This document shows positions 1 through 7,658 of a stretch of DNA of 12,247 bases, one piece after another. Positions within the stretch are counted from its first letter, which is position 1. Each line of letters starts with the position of its first letter. The stretch is from Oscillospiraceae bacterium (GTDB taxonomy: Bacteria > Bacillota > Clostridia > Oscillospirales > CAG-272). The stretch lies in contig WREN01000033.1 in NCBI GenBank assembly GCA_009779295.1, forward strand, positions 1 through 12,247. The letters run 5' to 3'. Below the pieces are notes generated by a model. That model made no database searches and was not told the DNA's origin. It worked only from the letters and a program-made list of their open reading frames with translations. Position numbers and translations under genes: made by a program.

Positions 1-1925
1 GCGGATTCCTTCATCACTTCGCCGAGCGAGCCGGTCAATTCGATTTTGCCCGTACCCGTCATAGCGGCGACTTCGATTTTCAGCATATCTCCGCCTAATT
101 CGGTATACGCGAGTCCGTTCACTTCGCCGATTTCATCTTCGTCGGAAATCTTTTCCGGTATGATTTTCCGTACGCCCAAATAATTGTTCAGATTATCTTT
201 CGTGATAACGCATTTTTTCGCGCCTGTCTCAACAATATTCTTTGCGACTTTGCGGCAAATATTCGCGATTTCCCTCTCTAAATTTCTCACGCCCGCTTCG
301 CGTGTGTAGAAATCGATTATTTCAAACAAAGCGTTTTCATCAATATTAATCTGCCGTTTACTCAAACCATGACGTTTGATTTGCTTCGGAATCAAATGGT
401 TAATGGCGATCGCGAGCTTTTCATGGCGGGTGTATATTTTGAGTTCGATGATTTCCATGCGGTCGATCAGAGGGCGCGGAACCGTATCTAATGTATTCGC
501 GGTTGTAATGAATATGCAATCTCTCAAATCAATCGGCAATTCTATAAAGTGGTCGCGGAACGCTTTATTCTGTTCGCTGTCCAACGCTTCAAGCAACGCG
601 GAAGCGGGATCGCCGTGAGCGTCGCGCGTCAATTTATCTATCTCATCCAATAGGATTATCGGATTTCTTGTACCGGCTTGCTTCAGAGCGTTGATAATAC
701 GTCCGGGCATCGAACCGATGTAGGTCTTCCTGTGACCGCGGATGTCCGCCTCGTCACGTATACCGCCGAGAGAAATACGCACATACTGCCGTTTCATCGC
801 GCGTGCGATAGATTCCACTACCAAAGTTTTACCTGTGCCGGGAGGTCCTAAAAGACATAATATCTGATTGTTGATTCCCGGGTTCAATTGCTTTACCGCT
901 AAAAATTCCAAGATGCGTTCTTTGATTTTCTCAAGCCCGTCGTGGTCGCGCTCCAATATTTTTTGCGCCGCGGAAATATCTATCCGGTCTTTCGATAATT
1001 TCGTCCACGGCAGTTCAAGGCATATGTCGAGATAATTCTTGATAACGCTGCTTTCCGCGGAATTAAACGGCATTTTGGTTAATTTTCTTAATTCTTTCAA
1101 TAATTTTGTTTCAACTTCCTCAGGGAGTCCCGAACAGTATATTTTGTTATAATACTCGTCTATGTCGTTATCCGCTTCGCTGCTATACCCGAGTTCATTT
1201 TGTATCGCCTTCAACTGTTCTTTCAAATAATATTCCCGTTGGTTGCTGTCTATTTGCGAGCGTACCTTTTTATGGATGTGCATTTCAGTATTTAAAATTT
1301 CAATTTCGCGTTCCATGACGACGGCGAGAAGTTCGAGCCGTTTCAGCGGGTCGTATTCGTTTAATATCGCCTGCTTGTCGCTAAGGCTGATAAGTATATA
1401 ACAAGCGATGTAATCCGACAGGAAATCGATCGATTTGATCGACTGGATATTAAGTATCAATTCTTTTGATAGTTTCGGCATATATGTTATAAATTTTTCG
1501 AAAACAGTTTGTATTTCATGCGACAGCGCCGATCCTTTTATACCGCCTTCATTTTCGTATATTATCTGCTTACTCATAACTTCAGCCGTCATATCAGTGG
1601 CCGTAATATCAAAACTTGTCGCCGTTGCACGCGTTAATCCTTCGACTATAACGCGCACGTTCCCCTCAGGCAATTTTACATATTGTTTGATTTTCGCTAT
1701 AACGCCCGTTTCATTCAAATCTTGTGAAACGGGTTTTTCAACAGAAATGTCTTTTTGAGTAACTAAAAATACTTTTTTATCATCTTCGTCAGCTTTTTTA
1801 CATACATTTATTGATAATTCATTAGTTATTTCAAAACTTATTGATATCGACGGAAACACAACTAAACCGCGAAGCGGTATTAACGGTAATATCAATTTAT
1901 CTACTTTTTCTATATAATGCAGCAT
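1..1925 (-). CDS. lon: ATP-dependent Lon protease (endopeptidase La), 3'-truncated by window edge
   Basis: This encodes about 641 residues of LonA, the cytoplasmic AAA+ serine protease that unfolds and degrades damaged and regulatory proteins. I translated it by eye and found no internal stop. The N-terminal substrate-binding domain starts with a LPLIPLRGLVVFP segment typical of LonA. A helical region follows (around residue 235, QREYYLKEQLKAIQNELG). The AAA+ module has Walker A GPPGTGKT at residues 360-367, Walker B ILLDEIDK near 424-431, a TAN sensor-1 and a GVRNLER sensor-2. The reading frame leaves the window just after GEVMKES, at the start of the protease domain, so the catalytic Ser-Lys dyad is not in view. 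The ATG start at 1925 is supported by GGGAGGA five bases upstream and a strong promoter. It is separated from the upstream operon by 252 bp and is probably transcribed alone. Identity is very secure; only the C-terminal end is unseen. Confidence 0.97.
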   Translation of the reverse strand, partial: MLHYIEKVDKLILPLIPLRGLVVFPSISISFEITNELSINVCKKADEDDKKVFLVTQKDISVEKPVSQDLNETGVIAKIKQYVKLPEGNVRVIVEGLTRATATSFDITATDMTAEVMSKQIIYENEGGIKGSALSHEIQTVFEKFITYMPKLSKELILNIQSIKSIDFLSDYIACYILISLSDKQAILNEYDPLKRLELLAVVMEREIEILNTEMHIHKKVRSQIDSNQREYYLKEQLKAIQNELGYSSEADNDIDEYYNKIYCSGLPEEVETKLLKELRKLTKMPFNSAESSVIKNYLDICLELPWTKLSKDRIDISAAQKILERDHDGLEKIKERILEFLAVKQLNPGINNQILCLLGPPGTGKTLVVESIARAMKRQYVRISLGGIRDEADIRGHRKTYIGSMPGRIINALKQAGTRNPIILLDEIDKLTRDAHGDPASALLEALDSEQNKAFRDHFIELPIDLRDCIFITTANTLDTVPRPLIDRMEIIELKIYTRHEKLAIAINHLIPKQIKRHGLSKRQINIDENALFEIIDFYTREAGVRNLEREIANICRKVAKNIVETGAKKCVITKDNLNNYLGVRKIIPEKISDEDEIGEVNGLAYTELGGDMLKIEVAAMTGTGKIELTGSLGEVMKES

Positions 1926-1930
1926 AATTG

Positions 1931-1937
1931 TCCTCCC
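1931..1937 (-). promoter_or_regulatory. Ribosome binding site of lon
   Basis: On the minus strand this reads GGGAGGA, a near-perfect Shine-Dalgarno sequence, with five bases (CAATT) before the ATG at 1925. It fixes the lon start codon. Confidence 0.85.
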
Positions 1938-1963
1938 TTGCTATTTTGATCTTTATCTTTACT

Positions 1964-1992
1964 ATTATAACATATAATTTCATTATAATCAA
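1964..1992 (-). promoter_or_regulatory. Sigma-A-type promoter of lon
   Basis: On the minus strand the -35 box is TTGATT (1992-1987), the spacer is exactly 17 bp, and the -10 box is a perfect TATAAT (1969-1964). A TG one base before the -10 box makes it an extended -10 promoter. Transcription should start near 1957, giving a leader of about 30 nt before the lon ATG. No CIRCE inverted repeat (TTAGCACTC/GAGTGCTAA) or CtsR-like GGTCAAA repeat overlaps it. The match to consensus is direct observation; promoter activity is inferred. Confidence 0.75.
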
Positions 1993-2024
1993 TTATTTTT
2001 GCTTAAATAATTATGAACAAACAT

Positions 2025-2082
2025 AAAAAAAGTAAGTATCTTATGTAACTTATATCATAATATTGATATCTCATAAGACACT
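2025..2082 (-). terminator. Intrinsic terminator after the secA-to-lipoprotein operon
   Basis: On the minus strand, AGTGTCTTATG (2082-2072) pairs with CATAAGATACT (2045-2035) in an 11-bp stem with one G-U pair. An inner 6-bp stem (2069-2064 with 2057-2052) lies in the 26-nt gap between the arms. A run of seven T (2031-2025) follows the outer stem after three bases. This is the expected layout of a Rho-independent terminator placed after the lipoprotein gene and before the lon promoter. The stem is AT-rich, so it may leak. On the plus strand the same hairpin is followed by T-rich sequence (2086-2099), so it could act both ways, but no plus-strand gene is seen. Confidence 0.55.
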
Positions 2083-2103
2083 CGACTTTTTTGTTTTTTG
2101 CCT

Positions 2104-2120
2104 GTATTATATTATAATAC
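2104..2120. repeat. Perfect 7-bp inverted repeat with 3-bp centre
   Basis: GTATTAT and ATAATAC flank the three bases ATT. The palindrome overlaps the -10 box of the second promoter-like element. It could be an operator or simply a by-product of AT-rich sequence. It lacks a following T-run on the minus strand, so it is not a terminator for that strand. Confidence 0.35.
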
Positions 2121-2139
2121 AAAAATTTTCATTTGTAAA
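2106..2139 (-). promoter_or_regulatory. Second promoter-like element upstream of the terminator hairpin
   Basis: On the minus strand, TTTACA (2139-2134) is followed by a 17-bp spacer and TATAAT (2116-2111). A second overlapping TATAAT sits at 2111-2106. The -10 region is inside a perfect palindrome of 7-bp arms (2104-2110 and 2114-2120). A transcript starting near 2104 would run directly into the hairpin at 2082-2035. The region is very AT-rich, so a chance match is quite possible. It could drive a short RNA or serve as a distal lon promoter. Confidence 0.35.
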
Positions 2140-2177
2140 GATGGCAATTTGACAGTTTTTTATGTAGAATTTTGGTA

Positions 2178-3614
2178 TTATTTATAATTATCTATTGTTT
2201 TTTGTAAAGCAATATTATAAGCGTCCATTTTAGAAGCAAATGCCGAAGCGACATTTTCATTGAATTTACTTAACATATCCCTTAAATCGCCAAGCAAGGG
2301 ATTGTTCGACACGAGCGCGATATCATACCGCGTATTGTCGATGATAATATCTATCATTTCAACGGAACGTTCGTCGCGCGTATATTTCGTTTTCAACGAA
2401 ATATCGATATATGACGGACGGACATACAGATACGAATAATACGCCATATCTTCCAGTACGCGTCCCATTTGGTCATAATCGGACGTGATGAGAACGCATA
2501 TATTTGTTGAGTTGCTTTGATGTACGAACACGTTGTAGTTTTCTTGATATTCTTCATATTTCGGCATAGGAAGGATACCAAAATCAGTATCGATAGATCT
2601 GAACAGCCCTGTTCTGTTCAACATTTCGTTGTAGAAAAGCAATCTGCCGTCTTCAAAAGCGGTCTGCGGAACCCGCACGCGTCCGTTATTAACCGTGAAT
2701 TTTTCAGTGTACATAACCGAAACATTGTTTTTACAAGCCTCAATTAAATTTTGAAAAATAGTTATAAATCTTTCATTAATATCCAAATACGGAATATCGT
2801 CTTTGTTTTTCGGAGCGAATTTAACGTCGGCGCCGTAAGTAAAAGTCAGCGATCCGTATGAATTCATGGCAACCCCGTATAAATCTTCTTCGCCGTATAC
2901 GCCGTCACCGTTTACATCCGCGGAAACCTGAGTCCCCATTTCGATCATTTTATTAAACGTCCATTTAAAGTCCAATACCAAATCATAAGGATCATCAAGT
3001 TTATAATTATTTATGAGTGTCTTGTCAAAAAATATAACTCCGGTTGATTCATACGATAAAATATTCATGTCGCCGGAAATGAAATAATTTATATTATTGA
3101 TTGATAAGTCGGTTATAGAATTGGTACGCCACCAAGGCTTTTCGTAATTGATATACGGAAGGTCTTGTATCTTAGCCAAATTACCGTCAATTCCGCTGCT
3201 GAACGCGGTAACAACACCGGGAGTCGCCGCGTCAATCGCTTTGTCGTCCGCCATAACTGTGCGCTTTATAATATCCCAACCGCCCTCTAAAGATTCGATT
3301 CTAATATTATATTTATCTTCGAGTTTTAAATTTCGGTTGAACACGCTGTCGTTCACGATTTCGGCATTTAATTCTTCCGATCCGATTTCGCTGAATAAAA
3401 TATTTAAAGCGTCCGTTTTAGGCACTAAAAATTTTATTTGCTTACCGCCGTAATCGACCGCGGCAATATCCGGCGGATTTATTTTTGTTTCCTTCGTTGT
3501 TTCAGTTTCAATCGTACCGGAATTATTCACTGCGGCGGTTTCGGTGTTAATATTTGTTTGATTATTGCATGAAAGAATAAATAATATTGCACAAATTATA
3601 AATAATTTTTTCAT
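2178..3614 (-). CDS. Extracellular solute-binding lipoprotein (ABC sugar-uptake type)
   Basis: A 478-residue lipoprotein that should sit on the outer face of the membrane and bind a sugar or oligosaccharide for ABC import. The N-terminus is a lipoprotein signal: MKK, a hydrophobic stretch, then the lipobox ILSC with the acylated Cys at residue 16. A Thr/Asn/Glu-rich flexible tether follows to about residue 48. The mature part begins with a YGGKQIKFLV strand and has the NDSVFNRNLKLEDKYNI segment common in family 1-like binding proteins of Clostridia. An EF-hand-like loop, DVNGDGVYGEED (233-244), suggests bound calcium, as in many of these proteins. The gene starts 3 nt after the stop of the propeller gene, with GGAG 8 nt before its ATG, so it is the last gene of the operon. 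No permease or ATPase gene is present in the window. The binding-protein class is fairly secure; the ligand is unknown and is only inferred to be a glycan from its neighbours. Confidence 0.82.
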   Translation of the reverse strand: MKKLFIICAILFILSCNNQTNINTETAAVNNSGTIETETTKETKINPPDIAAVDYGGKQIKFLVPKTDALNILFSEIGSEELNAEIVNDSVFNRNLKLEDKYNIRIESLEGGWDIIKRTVMADDKAIDAATPGVVTAFSSGIDGNLAKIQDLPYINYEKPWWRTNSITDLSINNINYFISGDMNILSYESTGVIFFDKTLINNYKLDDPYDLVLDFKWTFNKMIEMGTQVSADVNGDGVYGEEDLYGVAMNSYGSLTFTYGADVKFAPKNKDDIPYLDINERFITIFQNLIEACKNNVSVMYTEKFTVNNGRVRVPQTAFEDGRLLFYNEMLNRTGLFRSIDTDFGILPMPKYEEYQENYNVFVHQSNSTNICVLITSDYDQMGRVLEDMAYYSYLYVRPSYIDISLKTKYTRDERSVEMIDIIIDNTRYDIALVSNNPLLGDLRDMLSKFNENVASAFASKMDAYNIALQKTIDNYK

Positions 3615-3617
3615 ACT

Positions 3618-4670
3618 TTATTCTCCAATTTTGTTTATAATTCGTTTTAGTTCACTACCCTCGCTAATCAAACTGCCGTTCATTATATCTTCTTCCGTGA
3701 TTTTCGCCATAAGAATCTCACGCGCGGCGTAACGTTCGCGGTCGTATATAATGTAGATATTTCCGTCGTCGTCAAACGCCGCGTCGGGATATGATACCTG
3801 ATTCCGTTCGTCCAACAGCAGTTTCCACTTCCATGTCTGACATTCGTCGTCAGAAAGCATCGCGGTAAGGTTGTTGCGTCCGGTAAATTCGTAATGGTTT
3901 ATTAACAGAACCCTGCCGGATTTCAAACGTCTGATAAAAAACCTCGAACATGGTCCGCCAAAACCGCTGTCCGCGCCTTCGCTCCATGTTTTACCTCTGT
4001 CGCAAGAACATGACACGCCTATTCCGTATGAAGTCCGCACGAACATACGAAGACTCAAATCGTTCATTTCCAGTATCATATGCTCATCAAACGAACGATT
4101 TTGAACGTCGGCATATCCGAGTTTTTGGAATGTTTTGCCCTGATTTGTCGTTTTATACACGAATGACCCGCGGTTTTCGTCGGTCGTTTCCACATTTTTG
4201 ACAGCAAACAAGCTATGTCTCCAAACCGCGATAGGGAAAAGCCATTCTCCGGTTGATAGGATCGTAGGCTTGTTCATCATGACGTCGCCCCCGATTTTGA
4301 ATTGTTCCGACCAAATTAATGTTTCCGCGTCAGGATCATCGCATATCGAAGCGTATACGGCATGACCGGGCGCTACAGCCCATATAAACCATAATCTTGA
4401 AAGTGGGTCGATCCAAAGGCAGGGATCGTAGCAACGATGATCTTCGCCGTTATACGCAACGGCAATGGGTTCCGTGAAGCTGATACCATCGCGGCTGCTC
4501 AGCAATGGAACGAAATTCCCAAGCTGTTCAGTTGTGCCGCCGGAATAAAATGTCGCAAAGACCCTTCCGTTCTTTGTACGCTCGATCCCGGGTATGCCCT
4601 GCCAGATTCTGTTGTGTGAGTAGAATTTTTCTAATTCTTTTTGATCGGTGATTAACATTTTCGTGTTCAT
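3618..4670 (-). CDS. Sialidase-fold (BNR/Asp-box beta-propeller) glycan-active enzyme, cytoplasmic
   Basis: A 350-residue protein of the family usually labelled exo-alpha-sialidase or BNR-repeat protein. Asp-box-like turns recur: SSRDGISF (58-65), YKTTNQGKTF (172-181), CSCDRGKTW (221-229) and LSDDECQTW (272-280). The start of the fold reads WQGIPGIE (23-30), where true sialidases carry R-I-P, so the usual carboxylate-binding arginine is Gly here. Other family-like blocks are YDPCLWIDPLSRLWFIW (81-97), SFDEHMI (193-199), RFFIRRLKSGR (243-253) and IIYDRER (307-313). There is no signal peptide, so it should act inside the cell. It lies 3 nt after the GH106-like gene and 3 nt before the lipoprotein gene. 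A weak GGGGG ribosome site sits 8 nt before its ATG. The fold is well supported, but sialidase activity is not. It could instead act on another glycan, for example as a rhamnosidase or uronate lyase of propeller fold (GH145 and PL27 are known examples of such activities). Confidence 0.78.
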   Translation of the reverse strand: MNTKMLITDQKELEKFYSHNRIWQGIPGIERTKNGRVFATFYSGGTTEQLGNFVPLLSSRDGISFTEPIAVAYNGEDHRCYDPCLWIDPLSRLWFIWAVAPGHAVYASICDDPDAETLIWSEQFKIGGDVMMNKPTILSTGEWLFPIAVWRHSLFAVKNVETTDENRGSFVYKTTNQGKTFQKLGYADVQNRSFDEHMILEMNDLSLRMFVRTSYGIGVSCSCDRGKTWSEGADSGFGGPCSRFFIRRLKSGRVLLINHYEFTGRNNLTAMLSDDECQTWKWKLLLDERNQVSYPDAAFDDDGNIYIIYDRERYAAREILMAKITEEDIMNGSLISEGSELKRIINKIGE

Positions 4671-4673
4671 GCT

Positions 4674-7658
4674 TTATACCCCCGTTTTTACGAAAGTGTA
4701 CCGTGAACGCCAGCTATCGGAAGAATAATTCCCGTTAGGACCGAAACTCCTCGGGTGCACGGCGTAAGATTCGCCTTCAGGATGATGGTGCGGTCCGAAC
4801 ATATTGCGGTTGCCCGTGACAATTTCAAGCGTGATTTTATTGTCGTCTTTAATTATATAATCGCTGACGTCAACTTTAAATTCAGACCACATAAGCGTTT
4901 TGACGAAAACATCATTTACAAACACGTTCACCGCGGCGGCGTTTGGTTTGCCGATATCTATCGACAAACATTTGCCGTAGCGTTTTTTAATTTTAAAATT
5001 TTGCGATAATTTAATCTTTCCGGCAAAGAAAGGATAACCCTGCGTAACAATTTCGCCGCCCTTTAACGTTACGTTTTTATTCGTCAGATAAAAACCGCCG
5101 TTGGTATGCAGCGTTTTTCTTTCACCGGATATATATTTGCTTTCGGAAAATACGCTGAAATCGCCTATAATATAGATACTTTCGATTTCCGTATCATACG
5201 TCAACTTATTGATTTCGGTTTCATGCACGTCCGTACCGAATAATACCTCATATAAATTGTTATCCTGTTTAAACGCACCGTCGATCGTTATTTCATTTCG
5301 TCCGGGCAGTACAACATCTTTTATGTTTATAAGTTTGAATGATTTATCCTTCCACCATGACACCAAATCGTGGCGGATTTCCCTGTCATTTATTTTTATA
5401 TCGAATCCTTCATATTCCGTCACAAGTTTTAAATCGTTTATCTTTTCCAAATCTGTATCTTCGGAAATGTAAAATTCGTACTTTAAACTTATATTGTTGT
5501 TGGTTTTCTTCGCCAGCAGCTCATCCATTACGCCGAGAACGGGCTTATATTCGCTGTACAAACCGTCGTTCACCGCATACGAACACATATCAAGCGTCAG
5601 CATATTTTCGCTTGAACTTTCCACAGTCCATTCGTTTGACAACGGTATATCTATCGTCGGATTCTCTTTCTTCATAACGTCCGGCAAATCATTGCCCGTC
5701 AATACGATATGCGACTGCATAGGTTCAAAATGCAGATATATTTCATCTTCGCTGCAATTAATCGTATACGGAGTCTGCGTTTCGAGTTTGTATCCGATCG
5801 CGGGGTCGCCGTTAATTAATTTAATCGCGGCGTTATATGATTTTTTATTGTCTAAGTTTACGAAAAAGTACGCGAAACCGTCGCCGAAATCCCTTATCAT
5901 ACAATGAATATTTTCAATTTCGCCGAAATTATCCGTTATCGTCACAGTTTTTATATTGTCATTGACCAACAATTCGTTGCGGAGTTCTTTATCGAACGGT
6001 ATAGAAAATAGTTTTTCGTTCAACTGTTTAATTTTTGAATCGATCCTGCCGTTTATACGGTACGGATGTTTCCCGAATGAATAAATTTTCCCGCCGTTAC
6101 CGGCGAATGTATTGAGCAAATTGAATGTGCTTTCATCGATTGTTTCCATTTCGGGCAGGATAATAAATTTATAGGTTTGCTCGCCTACAATAAATTTATC
6201 ATCTTCAACTTTGCAATGTTCCGCGATTATCGTTTCGTCGCCGTAATGATACGGTATGTGCCATCCGGATAATTTCATAGATATGTTTTCCAGACTCTTG
6301 TCAAGTGCTTTCAAACGGTCGTTGTTGCTGCCATTGTATGTTATCCAGCCGTTTTTCATCGGATGAATCACCAATGTATCAACGATTTCTTTGCCGTTCG
6401 CGAGCAATTGCCCCAATCGCGAGATGTATAAATTGAACAGCTTATATTCATCCCACCACGGCGATTGAGTAAATAACGACGGCGGATAATCGCGTTTACG
6501 CATACCTTTAATCGAATAGCTTTCCAAATGCGGACACAATAAATTAACGCCGTTGACAAATTGCCATTCCGCCATCCATTTTAGTTCTTCCAAACTCACA
6601 TCCCAGCCCGACAACGCGAAAATTTCGCTTAAAACTTGTTTTTTGCCGAGTTGCGCGGCAACCGACCCGACCTGTTTCGGTATAACGGGCGATGAAATGC
6701 CGCGTGTAAGCCAGTCTACGCCCGGAATGTGCAGATATTCATATATCGGCATAACTCCCGCGGTACATTGCATTTGGGTGAATAAACTGTCCTCAAGCAT
6801 CGAATGACCTGTCCATTTGCAATTTTTTTCGCAGCACCAATCATAGATTTGTTTGCCGTATGATTCCGTATATAATTTATTTATCACGCTCCAAAAATCA
6901 TATCGGAATTTTTCCGCTCCGTTTACGTCTTTAAAAAGGCAGATCAAATGGTCAACGGGCGAATATGAATTGATCTTTTCAAAAGTTTCGGTAAAAACAT
7001 ACGACCACGGAATCTTTCCGCGCGAAAACTGCGGTTCGTCGGTGAAAAACCCCTTCAGCTTGCCGTTCGAAAATTCTTTTTTATATTTATCGTAATATTT
7101 TCCATACGTGTGATCGATAAAGGCTTTTACAACTTTCGGGTTTAAAATATCGACATAATACGGATTTTTCTGATGAGCGATAAAATATAATTTTTCATCG
7201 GTTTTGATGTAATCCTTCGCCATTTTCAAATCCGTCCCGAAACATCTGTACTGTCCGGAATTAGATATTGAATAATAAGCGATCAGTGTTCCGGCGACGT
7301 CCTTTTCGCCGACAAGCCCGTAAGTTAAATTCCGCACGTGGTATTCGTCGCCCATAGCGGTAATTGCTCCGCCGCCGAAACCGCTCGGCCAGCCGTTCTC
7401 ATCATAGCACCACGAGTCGATGTTATTCTTCTCTCCTTCGTCGATGCAAGAGCTTATGCAGTCGAACCACTCGTCGCTCAGATATTCCGTTTTTAATCCG
7501 CCGCGCGCGTGCATGAAATATCCGCCGAGACCCGCTTCTTTCATCGCACGCACCTGACGGCGCAGTTCGTCGGGGTCAAGTTTATCGTTCCACGACCAGA
7601 ACGGATGTGACCTATAATTATTCGAGGGGTTTTTTAAAGTACATAAAAATTCAGTCAT
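4674..7658 (-). CDS. Large GH106-like glycoside hydrolase (alpha-L-rhamnosidase-like)
   Basis: A 994-residue cytoplasmic glycosidase resembling the GH106 group, whose characterised members release alpha-linked L-rhamnose. Motifs visible in order: HPFWSWND (18-25), GGYFMHARGGL (45-55), YDENGWPSGF (85-94), FFTDEPQF (204-211), TGHSMLED (283-290) and LSEIFALSGWD (343-353). The conserved acidic residues in these belong to the N-terminal catalytic barrel. From about residue 650 the sequence becomes beta-rich, probably jelly-roll carbohydrate-binding modules, ending in an Arg/His/Pro-rich tail. There is no signal peptide. The frame stays open to an ATG at 7682, but the only good ribosome site (GGAGG, 7675-7671) lies inside that extension. 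I therefore use ATG 7658, which also makes an 8-nt overlap (ATGACTGA) with the upstream membrane gene; TTG 7664 is an alternative. The glycosidase class is secure. The rhamnose specificity is inferred from family resemblance only. Confidence 0.85.
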   Translation of the reverse strand: MTEFLCTLKNPSNNYRSHPFWSWNDKLDPDELRRQVRAMKEAGLGGYFMHARGGLKTEYLSDEWFDCISSCIDEGEKNNIDSWCYDENGWPSGFGGGAITAMGDEYHVRNLTYGLVGEKDVAGTLIAYYSISNSGQYRCFGTDLKMAKDYIKTDEKLYFIAHQKNPYYVDILNPKVVKAFIDHTYGKYYDKYKKEFSNGKLKGFFTDEPQFSRGKIPWSYVFTETFEKINSYSPVDHLICLFKDVNGAEKFRYDFWSVINKLYTESYGKQIYDWCCEKNCKWTGHSMLEDSLFTQMQCTAGVMPIYEYLHIPGVDWLTRGISSPVIPKQVGSVAAQLGKKQVLSEIFALSGWDVSLEELKWMAEWQFVNGVNLLCPHLESYSIKGMRKRDYPPSLFTQSPWWDEYKLFNLYISRLGQLLANGKEIVDTLVIHPMKNGWITYNGSNNDRLKALDKSLENISMKLSGWHIPYHYGDETIIAEHCKVEDDKFIVGEQTYKFIILPEMETIDESTFNLLNTFAGNGGKIYSFGKHPYRINGRIDSKIKQLNEKLFSIPFDKELRNELLVNDNIKTVTITDNFGEIENIHCMIRDFGDGFAYFFVNLDNKKSYNAAIKLINGDPAIGYKLETQTPYTINCSEDEIYLHFEPMQSHIVLTGNDLPDVMKKENPTIDIPLSNEWTVESSSENMLTLDMCSYAVNDGLYSEYKPVLGVMDELLAKKTNNNISLKYEFYISEDTDLEKINDLKLVTEYEGFDIKINDREIRHDLVSWWKDKSFKLINIKDVVLPGRNEITIDGAFKQDNNLYEVLFGTDVHETEINKLTYDTEIESIYIIGDFSVFSESKYISGERKTLHTNGGFYLTNKNVTLKGGEIVTQGYPFFAGKIKLSQNFKIKKRYGKCLSIDIGKPNAAAVNVFVNDVFVKTLMWSEFKVDVSDYIIKDDNKITLEIVTGNRNMFGPHHHPEGESYAVHPRSFGPNGNYSSDSWRSRYTFVKTGV

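Noticed and set aside
376..1758. Plus-strand open frames of 70-107 codons across this region
   Set aside because: They lie opposite the continuous lon reading frame, which carries all AAA+ motifs. They have no ribosome sites or recognisable domains.
1926..2177. CIRCE or CtsR operator, riboswitch or tRNA in the gap before lon
   Set aside because: No matching inverted repeat, direct heptamer repeat, or cloverleaf/T-loop sequence is visible. Only promoters and simple hairpins are seen.
3618..4670. Naming this gene nanH or sialidase
   Set aside because: The fold fits but the R-I-P arginine is absent and nothing else nearby concerns sialic acid, so a specific name would overstate the evidence.
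5209..5907. Overlapping plus-strand frames of up to 137 codons opposite the glycosidase
   Set aside because: They are antisense shadows of a strongly recognisable GH106-like protein, with low-complexity Ser-rich translations.
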